Source: Saccopteryx bilineata (Eukaryota; Chordata; Mammalia; Chiroptera; Emballonuridae). Taken from it: a DNA stretch of 64,000 nt. This document shows positions 22,231 to 34,515 of this stretch, piece after piece. Below the pieces are notes generated by a model. The model searched no databases. It saw only the letters and a list, made by a program, of their open reading frames with translations, and was not told the origin of the DNA. The translations under genes were made by a program, and so were the position numbers. The DNA lies in contig NC_089490.1 in NCBI RefSeq assembly GCF_036850765.1, forward strand, positions 106,944,574-107,008,573, given 5' to 3'. Position 1 is the first letter of the stretch; each line of letters begins with the position of its first letter.

Positions 22231-25200
22231 GTCTCCTAATGGGTTGCTTTTTCACAACTTTATTTGTGGGAGTTAGTTACCACTGATCAAGCATATGTTC
22301 TATGTATCACTGTGAGAAGAGGCAGAAGAACCAACCAGATGTGACCTTCTCCTCGGGACGCTTCTGATCTAAAACGGGAGACAGGACAAAGGTAGATCAA
22401 TGAATCTATGTGCAAATGCCCCCTTAGCATACACTTAACTAGATGTTCAGACATAGTCATACATCCTCAGGTCATAGTTGGAAACTTCAGGAAGGAAATC
22501 TCTGAGGATGTAAAGAAACTCAGAAAACTGCCTCATTGGCATGGCTGTGAGGTTATTCCAGGTATGGGAATACCTGCTACGTAAATAAGAGCCCGGATTG
22601 GGGCCAAAAGATGCATTTGACCAGAGGGAAAGGATCTGGGATGAAGAATTGAGCAATTGTTGGGCAGCAAAGACAGTCAACCATCTTAGAAAACTCCTCT
22701 GTGGTGATTTTCCTGCCCGGATGCCCTTTATAACTGGAATCCAGATACAGAAATCTGGAAAACTTTGTCCCAACTGTCATTTAGCTTCTGTTTCATCACA
22801 TTGTTCACGTGGCATATGTCAGACATTGAATGTCTGGGGATCTTGGAAACACAAATGCCATGGGGGTCTGGGTAGTCCCCAAACGCAGGGGTACTGAGGA
22901 AGGAAAGGAAAGATGCAAGCAGAACACTGAGAGGAGTTTATCCTTGGGCCACCCTAGCTCTTGCCCTGGACAAGTTCAAATTACCTATACAAAGTGTCAG
23001 TGACCAGATACCATAAGATCCTTTCTCTTATGACACAATGACCCCATTACCTACTGAGAATGTCTTGATTTCTCTTTGGAACCATTCCTCTCCCATTGTG
23101 TAGTCTTAAGGGTCTGACAACCACTTGCTTCTGACCAGGGTAGCCTGATGGTCCCTTCCCCCTGGATCTGGGTCTGAGACCGAGGGGCTCACAGCACCAC
23201 CTGCAGTTCAGCAGCGAGACAGTGACTCTCTGAATAGCTTGCCCCTTCATTTCTGTTCCCGAGCTCCCCCACCCCCCAACTCCTCCAGCATTACCTTATG
23301 TTCTCAGAACTGCTTCCTATGTTTCTTCCAAATTCTTCTTGTACTGTGGACAAAGTTTGCTTCTGTTGCCTGCAATCAAAGAACCCCAAGGGAGGAATTC
23401 ACCCCTAATGAGATCATACACTACTTTCAGGTGCTTGGGATGTGTCTGCTTCTGTCTGTCCTCCAGCCCACCTGCCTCAGAAGCCTCCTTAGGGGTTGAG
23501 GGCTCTTCCACAAACCAGGGTTCTGAAACGTGGAACGTGGAACACCAGGGGGCTAAAGCAATTAGTTGGATACAGAATGATGCAAGCTTCTATTTCAGAA
23601 AAATTACTCATAATTAATTGCCCCTTGACCTCCAGGTCTGTCTACAAGTATGACACTAATTACAAGGCTGATTTAAGTCTCAGACATAAATTTATATGCC
23701 ATGTGCCCACGACTATTCCCAGCTCTAAATAGAAATAGAAGTTCTATTTCTATTTCATTATATTAAAAGCCAGACAATGTATTCCCAATGTCACTATCAC
23801 ATTTACATCCTTGAAAAGTTAAAATAAATGACTGATATGGTCATGGGATGCCTGGAAACTATAAAGTCTTTTGCTAAAAAAAAATGTTGGCTTTTTATTC
23901 CTATCATGTAGGACCCAGGTTCTTTGACAGCAATCAGTAGAAAATGCCACCAAAAAAAGATTTTAACACTTTACTAGAGAATTAAAAGGTGTCCCAGAAT
24001 GAAGAATTTTATAGCATGCTCTACAATTGCATGAACATTAACTACAAACAAGAGCAAGTTAAAATCTGAGCTGAAAGGGCCATGATGAACATAGGTAACA
24101 TCCTCAGATTCAGGAGGGCCTGAGTTCACCTATTATTTATACATTTCATTTCAGTAAAATTCCAAGATGTCTGCTTTGGAGCCCACGGTTTAACCATGGA
24201 ATGATGTCTCTGTCTAGCCCATGGTAGACATGATTGGCATGTTTCTATATACATAAAAATGACAGTGAGATGGTGGGAGATAAGCAGTAATAAAAAACTT
24301 TAGTGAAAATAAGAATAGATACTTTTAAATGGAGAACTCAAGGGACTCAGTCTATTTCTAGCTACCCCGTGTATCCCCAGTTGATGTCACTCTTTGCTGC
24401 ACTTGCATAGCTAACACCTGTCGCCTAGCTCTGCTAACATCAGAACCTCATTCCTTCTCCTTGTATGGGGAGATGACTGTTTTTATGGAAATACCTTCTG
24501 TGATTCCATTAAATTGTAGGTTGTATCAATCAGGGAGGCAGAGTAACAGTGAACATTATGGAAGTAAGGGGTTTGTTAAGAAAATCAGATCTTTCACAAG
24601 TATGAGAGAAGCTGGAAAGCTAAAGGTATGAAAAGAGGAATAAGAGTTTCAAAGAAAGAGCCACCGGGCTGTCCGCCCGAAGCACAGGCGAACATGAACA
24701 AGCTTGCACTCACAGGGAGCTATGAGAAGCCACAGACACCTGGCCTTTGCAGTGGACAGCAGAGGGGAGGCTCCTCTTGGGGTCTCTGGAGGTTGATACC
24801 TTTGTGTTACTGAATCCCTGAGCCCAGCGATGAGAATTTCAGCAGGTTAACAATCAAGATTATGAAGTAGATGTGGAGCAAAGAAAAGCAAGTACTGCTG
24901 TGTTTCTCCAGAACTGTATCTGAATGCCTATGGTCTATCCACAGAGAGGAATGGCCACAATTTACCTCCACCTTCAAATCCTGAAAAAATTCCTCCTTTG
25001 GCCAGCTGTCACCTGGACCCATGCAGATGAGGAAAAAGAAAAGAGGGGAATTTTGAGAATGCTTCTAGCTTAACCAAGTTGTCAATGAAATAATTCAGAA
25101 CAGTGCAACCCTTATTAACTTAGTGTGTCTCTCTTTTTCTTTTCTGTACCTAACTTCAAAATAAAAACAATGGTAAAATTATGCTTTCTCCTAATAGGAT

Positions 25201-25426
25201 GCAACTATTCTTCACAGAAATGAAAGCAGACTAACCCTGGCCAAGTGTATATACTTCTGTCATCTTTGGGTTATATTCACTTTCCCTGCTAGCTAAATCA
25301 CACTCCTGCTTTAATATCCTGTAACTGAAACATCAAAACATAAGGCTTCCTACTTTTATCACATATTACATAGTAAATGAATAGGGTAAGAGTTAAAAAC
25401 AAAGAAAAATAATATATAAAAAGAAG
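22231..25426. other. No gene seen; mostly unassigned non-coding DNA
   Basis: No exon or named repeat is supported. The part at about 24520-24720 ('aatcagggaggcagagtaac', 'ccaccgggctgtccgcccga') resembles an ancient dispersed repeat whose family I cannot give. Overlapping frames at 22447-22897 and 23317-23732 look like chance. Confidence 0.4.
23727..23755. other. Perfect short hairpin-forming inverted repeat
   Basis: Fourteen bases (AAATAGAAATAGAA) are followed by a single G and then their exact reverse complement. The arms are AT-rich. A replication-slippage or fold-back origin is likely, and no function is implied. Confidence 0.8.
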
Positions 25427-25461
25427 ATATATATATATACACACACACACACATATATATA
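25427..25461. repeat. (AT)n/(AC)n microsatellite
   Basis: An AT run, an AC run and a second AT run abut the left end of the mariner element. They provide the TA target used for its insertion. Confidence 0.9.
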
Positions 25462-26058
25462 CAGTGTGTCTATAAAGTCATGGTGCACTTTTGACCGGTC
25501 ATAGGAAAGCAACAAAAGACAATAGAAATGTGAAATCTTCACCAAATAAAAGGAAAACTCTCCCAGTTTCATACCTATTCAGTGCTGTTTGATGTGGGCT
25601 CACACACAGATTTTTTAGGGCTCCTTAGGTAGCTATCCCGTATAGCGTCTACAGACTTGTCACTGACTGATGGCCTACCAGAACGGGGTTTCTCCACTAA
25701 ACTGCCGGTTTCCTTCAACTGCTTATCCCACCAAGTAATGTTATTCCTATGTGGTGGCGCTTCATTATAAATGCACAGATATTCACGTTGCACTTTGGTC
25801 ACGGATTCGAATTTAGCGAGCCACAGAACACACTGAACTTTCCTCTGTACCGTCCACATCTGGACTGGCATGGCCGTGGGCTGCTCCGCTGTATGTACGG
25901 TGTTACATCATCATCTGCACATGTGCACATGCTGCCACATCATCCTACAGAAACTGGGAGGGTTTTCCTTTTACTTGGTGCAGATTTCACATTTCTATCA
26001 TCTTTTGTTGCTTTCCTGTGACTGGTCAAAAGTGCACCATGACTTTACGGACACACTG
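25462..26058 (-). mobile_element. Mariner-type DNA transposon derivative, 597 bp, long TIRs
   Basis: TA dinucleotides at 25460-25461 and 26059-26060 flank the element, the standard Tc1/mariner target duplication. The terminal inverted repeats are about 108 bp long (25462-25569 and 25951-26058), start CAGTGTGTC and are around 93 percent identical to each other. Between them, on the minus strand, is the N-terminal part of a transposase, with the catalytic DDE/D region missing. It is therefore an internally deleted, non-autonomous copy that could only be moved in trans. Confidence 0.92.
25575..25871 (-). pseudogene. Mariner transposase N-terminal fragment (DNA-binding part only)
   Basis: Ninety-eight residues are open from 25871. 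A helix-turn-helix region of the kind found at the N terminus of insect mariner-like transposases (similar to the DUF4817 type) covers about residues 10-60, with RKVQCVLWLAKFESVTKVQR and a WWDKQLKETGS segment. It is followed by a linker GRPSVSD and the start of a second helix-turn-helix (SPKKSV). The sequence then runs into the left inverted repeat, so the DDE/D catalytic domain of roughly 200 residues is absent. The fragment could at most bind transposon ends. Confidence 0.8.
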
Positions 26059-26139
26059 TATATGCACACATATAAATATAGATACAAAAATATCAAAGAA
26101 AAAAATAAATGCTCATAGCTATCATAGGCATGATCTCTG

Positions 26140-26600
26140 CAATTGGCCATATTATCATAGCTGATAATTCTAATTTCTTCCTTCCACATCTTTTCCTTAT
26201 TTTCTTGGACCCAGGGAAGCCCTGTAGCTGGTCATAGTTTCTTATCCAGAGGAATGATCCAAACCCTGACTGTCTTGGTGGTCTTGTCTTCACTGACTTG
26301 TAGTTTCCCATTCATTTTGGTCACAGGGCAAGGTATTACTTAGAGCTATCCCCAGGATTGCCTGCATTCCAGATATACTCTTTCCTGTTCTTAGTGATTA
26401 GTAAAGACTCAGTTTCCCCTTGGTAGTTGGTCAATCACCCAGGCCAGTGCAGTAACCTCTTCCTCTGCTTGTTGGTTTTCTAGCACAAGGACCTCAAAGT
26501 GGCCAGGTAGCAGACTTGGTTTATAGTTAATGGAGCTATTGTTAGTTCCTGGTGGATAAGTCCCTGTCAGAGCACCCTCAAACCTGTTCATGTTTTCACT
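26140..26600 (-). repeat. Possible ancient repeat, family not recognised
   Basis: On the minus strand it reads 'aatgaatgggaaactacaag', 'ggtttggatcattcctctgg' and 'gaaactatgaccagctacag', phrases I associate with a dispersed mammalian repeat. I cannot assign LTR-internal or LINE status. A 60-72 codon frame pattern on the minus strand has no clear protein match. Confidence 0.3.
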
Positions 26601-26686
26601 AAGCTACAGATGTCTTCCTAAACTCTCCTTCTGAGGAACTTCTCAATTTTCTCCAAGACATGAGCTTGGAATTCAAGGTGTATTAG

Positions 26687-26687
<1 letters not shown>

Positions 26688-26721
<34 letters not shown>
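26688..26721. repeat. (CA)n microsatellite
   Basis: A perfect ACAC... run of about 34 bp, followed after a short gap by a purine-rich (AAG/AGG) tract to about 26830. Confidence 0.95.
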
Positions 26722-26723
<2 letters not shown>

Positions 26724-28290
26724 ATTATACTTAGAAACAAAAGAAAGAAATAGAAAAGGAAGCAACAGAATGAGAAAGAGGAGAAGGAGGAAAAGGAAGA
26801 GGAAGAAAAAAGAAGAGAGGGAGGAAAGAAAGATGTTCTGTCTCTGGGAAGGGAGGTTTTCCCAGAAAGGATTCTATCATGGTCGTTTCTGGTCATTAAC
26901 CTGAGAGCCATCACCACATGTGCTGCTTGGGGATCTAATGCTCTATTTCCTGGTTTGACATATCATGAAAAATTTAATATGAGAAATCTGTGTTAAGAGC
27001 AGTGAGATCATGTGACTCTCTGGACCTGGAGCTGCATTAATTTAGAAATGTGAAATAATTCTTGGAATAAAAACAGAAAAACTACCTTCCAACCTTGTGC
27101 CGGGCTTTTTGAAATTTTAATCATTTTTATGAGGTTAAAAATAACAAAAATTGTAGTTTCACAAAATATTGAACACTTAGGTCAAGATAGAAGTTGGTCG
27201 GGTAGGGGAAAGACTCACACTGGCTGAGTTTTAACCTCTAAATCAAGAGAAATCAACAGAGAATATAATTCAAACATGTGCTTCACATAGTTTCCACTGT
27301 CCTGTGTTACCGAGGTTAGAATTATGGTTGGGTTCACTAGTGAAAAAGTGAAGAATTGACGACATCTGCTCTCTGAGGCCGTTGTGTCTTTCCTGATAGC
27401 TACTGCAGGGGCCTAGCCATTCTGTGATGAAAGCTTTGGACGTATGATGGGAAATGTTGTGTGGGGGTTGAACAGTTTAAAACACAAACTGTCCATGTTC
27501 CCAGGATTCTTGTAAAGTGTTTTCCGTTGCTACTGACAAGATCAGACGCCCTGAGTGTTTTGTGGTAGAATATCCTGAAGTGTGGAAAATCACTATGATG
27601 GAAGGAAGCCTAAGAGTCTTACCAAACCAACAGAAATTAAGGTATTTTTGCCATCACCACCATCATTTCATTCATTCACTCATTCATTTAACAGTAGTAT
27701 TTATGAAACACTATAGCAGACTGTGTTGGGGTCTCTTCACATCCTTTGTGCCTTCTCACTTTGATTTACCCAGCCAACTTCCTCTGCCTGTACCTATTTT
27801 TCTTTACCTGGGGGATTTCTCCAAAGCTCCCCTGCCTGCTCCCACTGAGGAAGTGGTGAGTGAGTAATACTCCCTGTGAGCAGTTCCCCACCAATGACTA
27901 ATGAGAGTTTAATTACAAATACCTCAGCTCCTGCACACTTGGGGCAGAATAACACTAAAGGACAGTTTCTATACCATTTTTTAATGTTCCTTCAATTGAG
28001 CTCTGGTGGCCCACGGCTTTAGCTGATCTGATGACACACCCTTTTATAGGTGGCCTGCCTTCCTTGTAGACCTCCCCACCCCCACTCGTGTTTCTTCACT
28101 TCCCTCCAAAAGGAACCACCTCCACTCGAATTTTTGTGTCAGAGTCCACTTCTGGGGAACCCACACACCAACTATGTGCCAGGCATTGTGGCAACAATTC
28201 ATTGATAGAAGAACCATCAGATTATAAGATTTTAGATCCCAGTGACAAGTTGGTGGAAAGATGTTTGATGGGAGTTTGAGAGCCTATTCT
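26722..28290. other. No gene seen
   Basis: A purine-rich tract covers 26735-26830. A block at about 27640-27720 ('tcattcattcactcattcat') resembles an L2/MIR end. The 45 codons open at 27505-27641 between AG and GT were considered and not accepted as an exon. Confidence 0.4.
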
Positions 28291-28294
28291 AATA

Positions 28295-28402
28295 ACTTAC
28301 CATGAACTTACCATGTATAATTAGTGTGAGGTCTAACCTTGTAAATCACTTAAAATAGTTCCTGGCATATAGTAGCAATAAAGTAATATTAATTATTATA
28401 AT
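28295..28402 (+). repeat. MIR SINE 3' fragment
   Basis: 'gtgtgaggtctaaccttgta', 'agttcctggcatatagtagc' and the AT-rich TAATTATTATAATTATT end fit the MIR 3' part in forward orientation. Confidence 0.6.
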
Positions 28403-29344
28403 TATTATCCTGCTGAGCTAAGGCATTGGGTGTTTAACAGTTTCTTGTTAAAATATAAATTCCTAGGCAAAGGTAGTAAGTAAGCTCTTAGTGCCCATTG
28501 ACACTTTAGAAGGAAGAGATTGATCAGAGAAGCTTTAGTCATTTTTCTAGACCTTGAGAGAATGGACAAAAGGCAAAGTAAGATATAAAGGCGGTAGGAG
28601 GAAGAGGGAGAGCCCACTGACAGGACAGCAGGAGTGAAGAGGCAGGGCACAATCCAGTAGGACTTCTCCCAGGCTTCAGACTGCCTGACGGTAAAACCTG
28701 ACCCCGGGCAGGTGAATCCAGACTTATCAGGGTCCAAAACCTCAGTAGAAAAATGGCAGCACTAAGAACTGAACCTAGGTCCTGCTCTTTCATTCATTCG
28801 TCATTTTGATACAATTGTTCAACAATAATTATTTAAACTCGCATTTCACAAGTCATCAGAAGACTCTCGATGGAAGACATATTTGTAGACCATTGGTGTG
28901 CCATGATACCTCCTAAGTGTTTGGTGGAATGTGTGTGTGGATCAGATGCAGGGAATAGCTCCTTCCTCGCTAGTCAGGAAGTGGGAGGGCAGGCTGCAGC
29001 CCACATTCTGTCTGCTTAGCCCCTTTGCCTCTCTAATGAGCAAGTCAGCTCATTTCCCTGAACCTCACTTGGATCCTTCCCTGTTGTGTGGGGGTCCTGA
29101 CCCCAAGCTCACAGGCTGCTCTGAGCATTGCAGAGGAGCAGGGATAGGAAGGACCCTGCAAATGCCAGTTTCCTTCCATCTTCCCTCCAGCCTGAAAGGA
29201 TCGGGATGCAAATAGGAAAACTGCTTCTCAATCTAAGGACCGACAGGCTTGTTAGCAGACAGTTCTGAGACCAGAATGAGCTGTACCGGCCTGAGGGAGC
29301 CCCAACACCGGCTGAATGGGGACAGTAGCAGGGCAGCACGGAAA
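28403..29344. other. No gene seen
   Basis: Non-coding DNA. Overlapping minus-strand frames at 28405-28793 show no recognisable features. Confidence 0.4.
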
Positions 29345-29576
29345 TGGAGGTGTGAGCTCTCGAGTCGGATGCCTGGGTCCAAATCCTGGCTTCATTCCTC
29401 ATTGATTATGTGATCTTGGGCAAACTCCCAGACTCTGTGAGCTTTAGTTACTTCATCTGTACAGCACAAACGATAATAGTAACAGTTCTCACCCCCTAGT
29501 GTTGTTATAAAACCAAACGAGATGATTTAAGTGTCTGACACATTGTAAGCACTCAAGGGATGTAGTTATTATTTAG
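29345..29576 (+). repeat. MIR SINE, nearly complete
   Basis: Forward MIR order is clear: 'tggaggtgtgagctctcgag', 'gcctgggtccaaatcctggc', 'gtgatcttgggcaaactccc', 'agttacttcatctgtacagc', 'ggataata'-like centre, 'gagatgatttaagtgtctga' and an ATGTAGTTATTATT end. Confidence 0.9.
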
Positions 29577-31100
29577 AAGGGATTCCAGCTCTAGGAGTAA
29601 TTACCTGTCAAGGTTCCTGACTTCTTTATCTCAATGACCATGATTCAGCAATCTCTAGGAGGCACGGGGTAGAGCCTAAGTGGTTAGTGCTTTAGAATTA
29701 GGGAGCTTTGTGTTTTGATTCGGTGACTACAGACTTTGGTGATGCTCTGCCCTCAGGCCCGAGACATTCGCCTTCATGAGGTGAAGGCTATGTACCAAGC
29801 ACTCCTGTGACATGACTCAGCCTGAGAAGATGTGACTTATTCTGTATTTCTGGCAGGCTGAACATGCCCTCAACCCATGACAGAGGAGAACTGGTGATCA
29901 ACAAACCCCTCAGGCTCCTTGCCCTCTTATTTGGCTGTGATTCTGGGAGCATTTCTACAATGAACTTAACATCACCCAGAAGGACTGAGCTGCAGTTTCC
30001 CACAGTGTTAAAAAGCTCCATAACACCCCTTTTATTAGTTTCTTTCCCTTCTATCTCCACTCTCCACTCCCATTTCCTATCATGATACTCTAGGATTACT
30101 TCTTAAGTAAATTATTTGCACTGAAATCCTTCATTCTGTTCCTGGGGGAATCCAAACTGAGACACTCATTGATAGGCACGTTTAAATAAGTTCAACACAG
30201 GCCAAATGAAGTGCCAGGTAATACCTGCGTGCAATCACGACTGTCTAGACAGCCAGCTCAGGCCCAAGCACATTTTTGCTTGCCTGAATTATTTGGGTTG
30301 GCTTTCCCAGGCAGTTCTGGACTCCCTCCAAAATTTTCCCAGCCCCCGCTTTCCTTTAGTCTTGCAGACTTAACCTCTGAAGTTGGCAGGCCTCAGATAG
30401 GAACAGCACACAATCCTGTGAAGGGCACATGTGGGCTACTCCTGCAAGCAAGCACAGGACACTGGGTAGGAGCACAGCTTTTCATTGTTTTTCAATAAGA
30501 ATACCAGGTCCTTTTTCTGAGCCCAGAGATAGGGCTTGAGTTTGTTGTTTGTCTGGAATCAATGCCGTTATCAAAAGTGAGATAGTAACAACCCTGGGAG
30601 GTATGCATGAAAATGGGGGCAAGCTGTCACCACTTAGTGCTCTGAAGCACTAAGAGCAGACCCACCCTTGGTCTGTAATTCACCTCTGGGCTCTGGAGTT
30701 ACTGTCGTGATGTTTCAACAGAGCTGATGTGGTTTATGCAATTTTAAGGGTACCCAGGCCCTCATGACAAAGTTGCCAGTGAAGTAGATGGAGAACACCA
30801 AATTGATCCCAGGTTCAGAGGTAGGGACCAATCTCAAGTTCAATAACAGGAGCCCCCTCCCTCTTCTTTAGATCCCCTTGAGAAGAGAGATGGGAGAGGA
30901 GCTGAGAACTCAACATTACAGATCCAGAAATGTGGAGGCATGGGTTTCAAAAGAAGGCGAAAGACAGTGAGACAGTAATAAATATAGGTGAGCATTATTG
31001 AGCTCTTCCCTCAATAAATGGCCAACCAATGAGTTAAAATAGCACATTATATACATAATTGTATTTCCTCCTTCTTCCTCTGCCTCATTCTCTTTCCCCC

Positions 31101-31105
<5 letters not shown>
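29577..31105. other. No gene seen
   Basis: Unassigned non-coding DNA. The frames at 29788-30085 overlap on both strands and the 95-codon frame at 30211-30498 has no recognisable content. Confidence 0.4.
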
Positions 31106-31156
<51 letters not shown>

Positions 31157-31175
31157 CCTCCCTCCCTCTTTCTCT
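31106..31175. repeat. (CT)n and (CCCT)n microsatellite
   Basis: About 45 bp of TC repeats is followed by four to five CCCT units, all pyrimidine on the plus strand. Confidence 0.95.
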
Positions 31176-31914
31176 ATTTTCCCTAATTTAGTGATGGTGA
31201 AGAGAGAATAGCTTTCTACACAAAATTACCTGGCTACTAAGTGAGGATGATGAGATTTGACTCAGATTGATCTGACCTCAAATTTGAGTTCTGCTCATTA
31301 TACTCAGAGAGCCTGACTCATTAACACAACCATAACTTGTGATCCTTCTGTGCTCCCTCATTAATGTGATCAGCAATATTTGTGGTATAACCCCTATATG
31401 ATAAAGTACTATTATAAAAGCTACAAAGATAAATAAAACATTGAAATCACTTTGGTTTACTTTTCCCTTTGTTCCTTTAAGCACCACATTCAATTATTCA
31501 AAAGCTTCTTTCACAAAGTCTCCCAGACTTTGCCCTTCTTCTTGACTACCTCTGTAACTAGGGAGACAGGTCACCATCATGTCCCTTCTGGCGGTACCAT
31601 AACCTCAGTCTCCTGATTGGCTTCTTGGCTTTGAATTTATTGGAGTAAATTTTTGAAGCATGATCTTCACAATGTTGCCTAATAGACAGAAACTGACATC
31701 CATTCCTTCCACTATGTATGGGAAATGTATGGGACATGTATGAAAATGGCCAGGAGTGGGAAATGGGAGACTCAGAATCTGGTCCTGGGCCTGCCATTTA
31801 CTGCTGGGTGACCTTTGGCAAGTTGCTTCTCTCTTCTGAAGGGGCTTCAGGTCCTGGTCTGTAGAATAGAAGAATTGGGGGCTTGGGGTTTCTTAGAAGT
31901 GCTTCATAAGTACT
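31176..31914. other. No gene seen
   Basis: Non-coding DNA. Nothing recognisable on either strand. Confidence 0.4.
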
Positions 31915-32060
31915 TAGCGCATAGGTATATATCTAGAAGTGGAAATGCCTGGTCAAATGGGCACTCTATGTTTACCTCTTTGAGGAACTGCCGGGTTGTT
32001 TTCCAAAGTGGCTGCACCATTTCACATTCCCTCCAGTAATGGCATCCTCCTTTTACAGAT
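31915..32060 (-). pseudogene. Old LINE-1 ORF2 C-terminal fragment
   Basis: On the minus strand the translation keeps the LINE-1 ORF2 C-terminal signature: a degraded Cys/His region with ECEMVQPLWKT, then RQFLKEVNI and DQAFPLLDIY. Compared with L1-A and L1-C it is diverged and short, so it is an old truncated insertion 200 bp upstream of L1-B, in the opposite orientation. Confidence 0.75.
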
Positions 32061-32240
32061 GAAAAACTTGTGTGATTGGAAGGAGAGGACAAAACTTTGT
32101 GATGCTTCTACATTTTAAAGATCCATTAAAGAAAATGAGCTGGCAGTGGAAACTGAAGAAGAGCAATGATAAGGAACAGGAGAAGGAGAGACCATCATCA
32201 TACAACTGGTAGAACAAAAGAAGATCAGAAGCATCAGTGT
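32061..32240. other. Short flank upstream of the L1-B/L1-C composite
   Basis: No feature recognised. It ends in GCATCAGTGT directly before the target duplication. Confidence 0.4.
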
Positions 32241-32256
32241 GAAAATAATCACAGCA
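32241..32256. repeat. Target site duplication of the L1-B/L1-C composite, left copy
   Basis: The 16-mer gaaaataatcacagca abuts the L1-B 5' end and recurs exactly at 45207-45222 after the L1-C tail. No second pair was found, so both elements share one duplication. Confidence 0.93.
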
Positions 32257-34484
32257 AGGAGTGACGTCACGGAAATGGCGCTGTGAGCAGCGCGTCCGAC
32301 AGCTCTCCCCTAAATCACAACAAATTTATCAACTAGAAACAGAAAAATTTATCCTTGGAGCATTCCGGAGTTCCACACAAACTGATAGAGAAAGGACTGT
32401 TATCACTTGAATCTGAGAGACGAGGGTGTGGAGGAATTTACCGCAGGGACGTTCATTCAAGCCGCGAGGAAGTGCGCCTGTGGTGAGTCAGCCCACACTT
32501 GGGAGCCGTGAGCCGCCGCGAGCAGCCGCGCGCGCGCCCGGTCGGTTGGGCACCGCTGACGTTCCCAGCGGCCCGCACACTGCGAGTGAGAGTTGCCAGC
32601 CACCGGTGCCCGGAGCACCCCATTCGCGTGCGTGCCTTGGGCATTCCACATGCCCAGAGCGCCCTGCTGGCCCGCACACCCAGGGTGCTCCATTATCCTG
32701 TGCCTGGTGCGATCCAGCCGCCAGCGGCAGGGCGAGCGGGAGAGGCTTGGGAGATTCTCTCCGTGGGCGGGGCACCTCACCCAGCCATTCAAGCTAACAA
32801 TCAAGCGTTGGGGGAGGGGCGCGCGCAGGCAGCCTAAAATACCTTCGGAAGCACAGCTGCGACCCAATCACTGAAACTAGCTTAACCCATGAAATCTGCG
32901 CACCCTCGGTTCTAATTGATAAGATCTCTATCAGTTCAGCGATCCAAGACAAGAGGCGTGATATTTTTTAGTGCCTCTCGCTAAAGGGGCGGGGGCAACT
33001 TCTGATTGATAGAGCCTCCATATTCAGGGATAAACGCTAACAAAAAGGACTTGGCAGATAATAAGATCTATACTACACTAGTCGCAAGCAGAGACTAGTG
33101 CCTCTTCTTCCCTGCAAAAACAGGCTACAAAGTGTGGAAAGCCTGGGTTGAGAGGTCCAACTAAATGATAGGCGCTGAACAGTCACCTTGACAACAATTG
33201 ACTCCCACCCCGCCTGATTACACTGGAGGCCCTGACTGTCAGAGCCTTTCCCAAAGCCTTGCACTGAGTGGGGATAGAGTGGGGATTTCCCAGCTCTTTG
33301 AGCCTCTTACTCCCCAGGCAGAAGCAGTTGCAGCCTTATAGCTGGATCACCAGGCTGCTAATTCAGAAAGGGGGGACTAGGAGAGAGAATCCAGGAAAGC
33401 AAACTCTCCCATCATTGGACCCTGCAAACGCCAACAAGCCTTGACTACCAACAAGACTAAAGCCAATTATATGATATTGCCATAGAATCCCATCAACTGC
33501 AATCCCTACCTAAGTGTGACACAGGGGCAGAGCCTGGGGTACAGAGTCACCGACCAGGAAGAGGGAGAGAAAAGAAAAAGGAAGAAGTTAACCTCTCAAA
33601 ATCAAGAAAAATCCACAGACTTTACAACTTGATCCACTAATTTTTTTGTTGTTGTTGTTTGTTTCTTCTATCTTATTGCCTTTATTTCCTCCACCTCGGT
33701 CCTTCTATTCTCTGCCCATCTTATACTTCCCCTTTCTTGAACTACACTACCCATGAGTGTTGCATTTTATTTCTCTTCTTCATCCTCACCCTCCTTTAAG
33801 GTTATACTCCAAAACACTTAACTCTCACTCTCTCCTCTTTTGTTTTTTTTTTTTTGTCTTGCTTTATTTTGTTTTTTTCTCTTCCTATATTATTTCTTCC
33901 TTCGTTTTTCTCTTTTTCTTATTTTTTCCTTTCTATTCGTTTTTTCTTTTCTCATTTTACTTTCCTCCCATATAATCCTCAATCATGAACAAATTAGTTA
34001 ATTTGGGACTCAAGGCTTTTTTTTGGCTTTATTTCTCTTTTTTCCTTTTGTTTTCAGTTTTTTTTCTTGTTTGTTTATTTTTGTGGCATTTTGGGACCTC
34101 CCAACCCAAGGTCTCCATTGTATTTAATCTTCGCTCCACTTAATACAACAGATTTTTACTTATTATTTTTATTTTTTTTCTTCTTTATTATTCTTTTTTG
34201 TTCCTTTTTTCTGGTTCCCTCTTATCCCTCTCATTATTTCTCTTAGTTGACCATCACTTACAAGCAAATCATCTTATGCATGTCTAAGATTTTCCTCTTT
34301 TTTTTTTTTTTTTTGCATTTAGTAGGTCCCTACTCCCTTTTTTTGCCCCTTGAACTCTTCACCCCAAATCAGGCCCTCCATTATAGGCACGATATTTCCC
34401 TGAGGAGGGAAGAGGAGGGAAAGAGAAGAAAGAAAAAAAGGGGGAAATAATAAATTATTACTGTTTTTTTGGTGGGGTGTTTTA

Positions 34485-34515
<31 letters not shown>

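Noticed and set aside
27505..27641. Possible exon between an AG and a GT, 45 codons open
   Set aside because: The donor (GTATTT) is weak, the peptide is not recognised and a frame of this length is expected by chance.
31915..32060. Considered as part of the L1-B insertion
   Set aside because: It is in opposite orientation, more diverged and outside the target duplication.
32452..32870. CpG-rich island as a host gene promoter
   Set aside because: It is internal to the LINE-1 5' UTR between its 5' end and ORF1.
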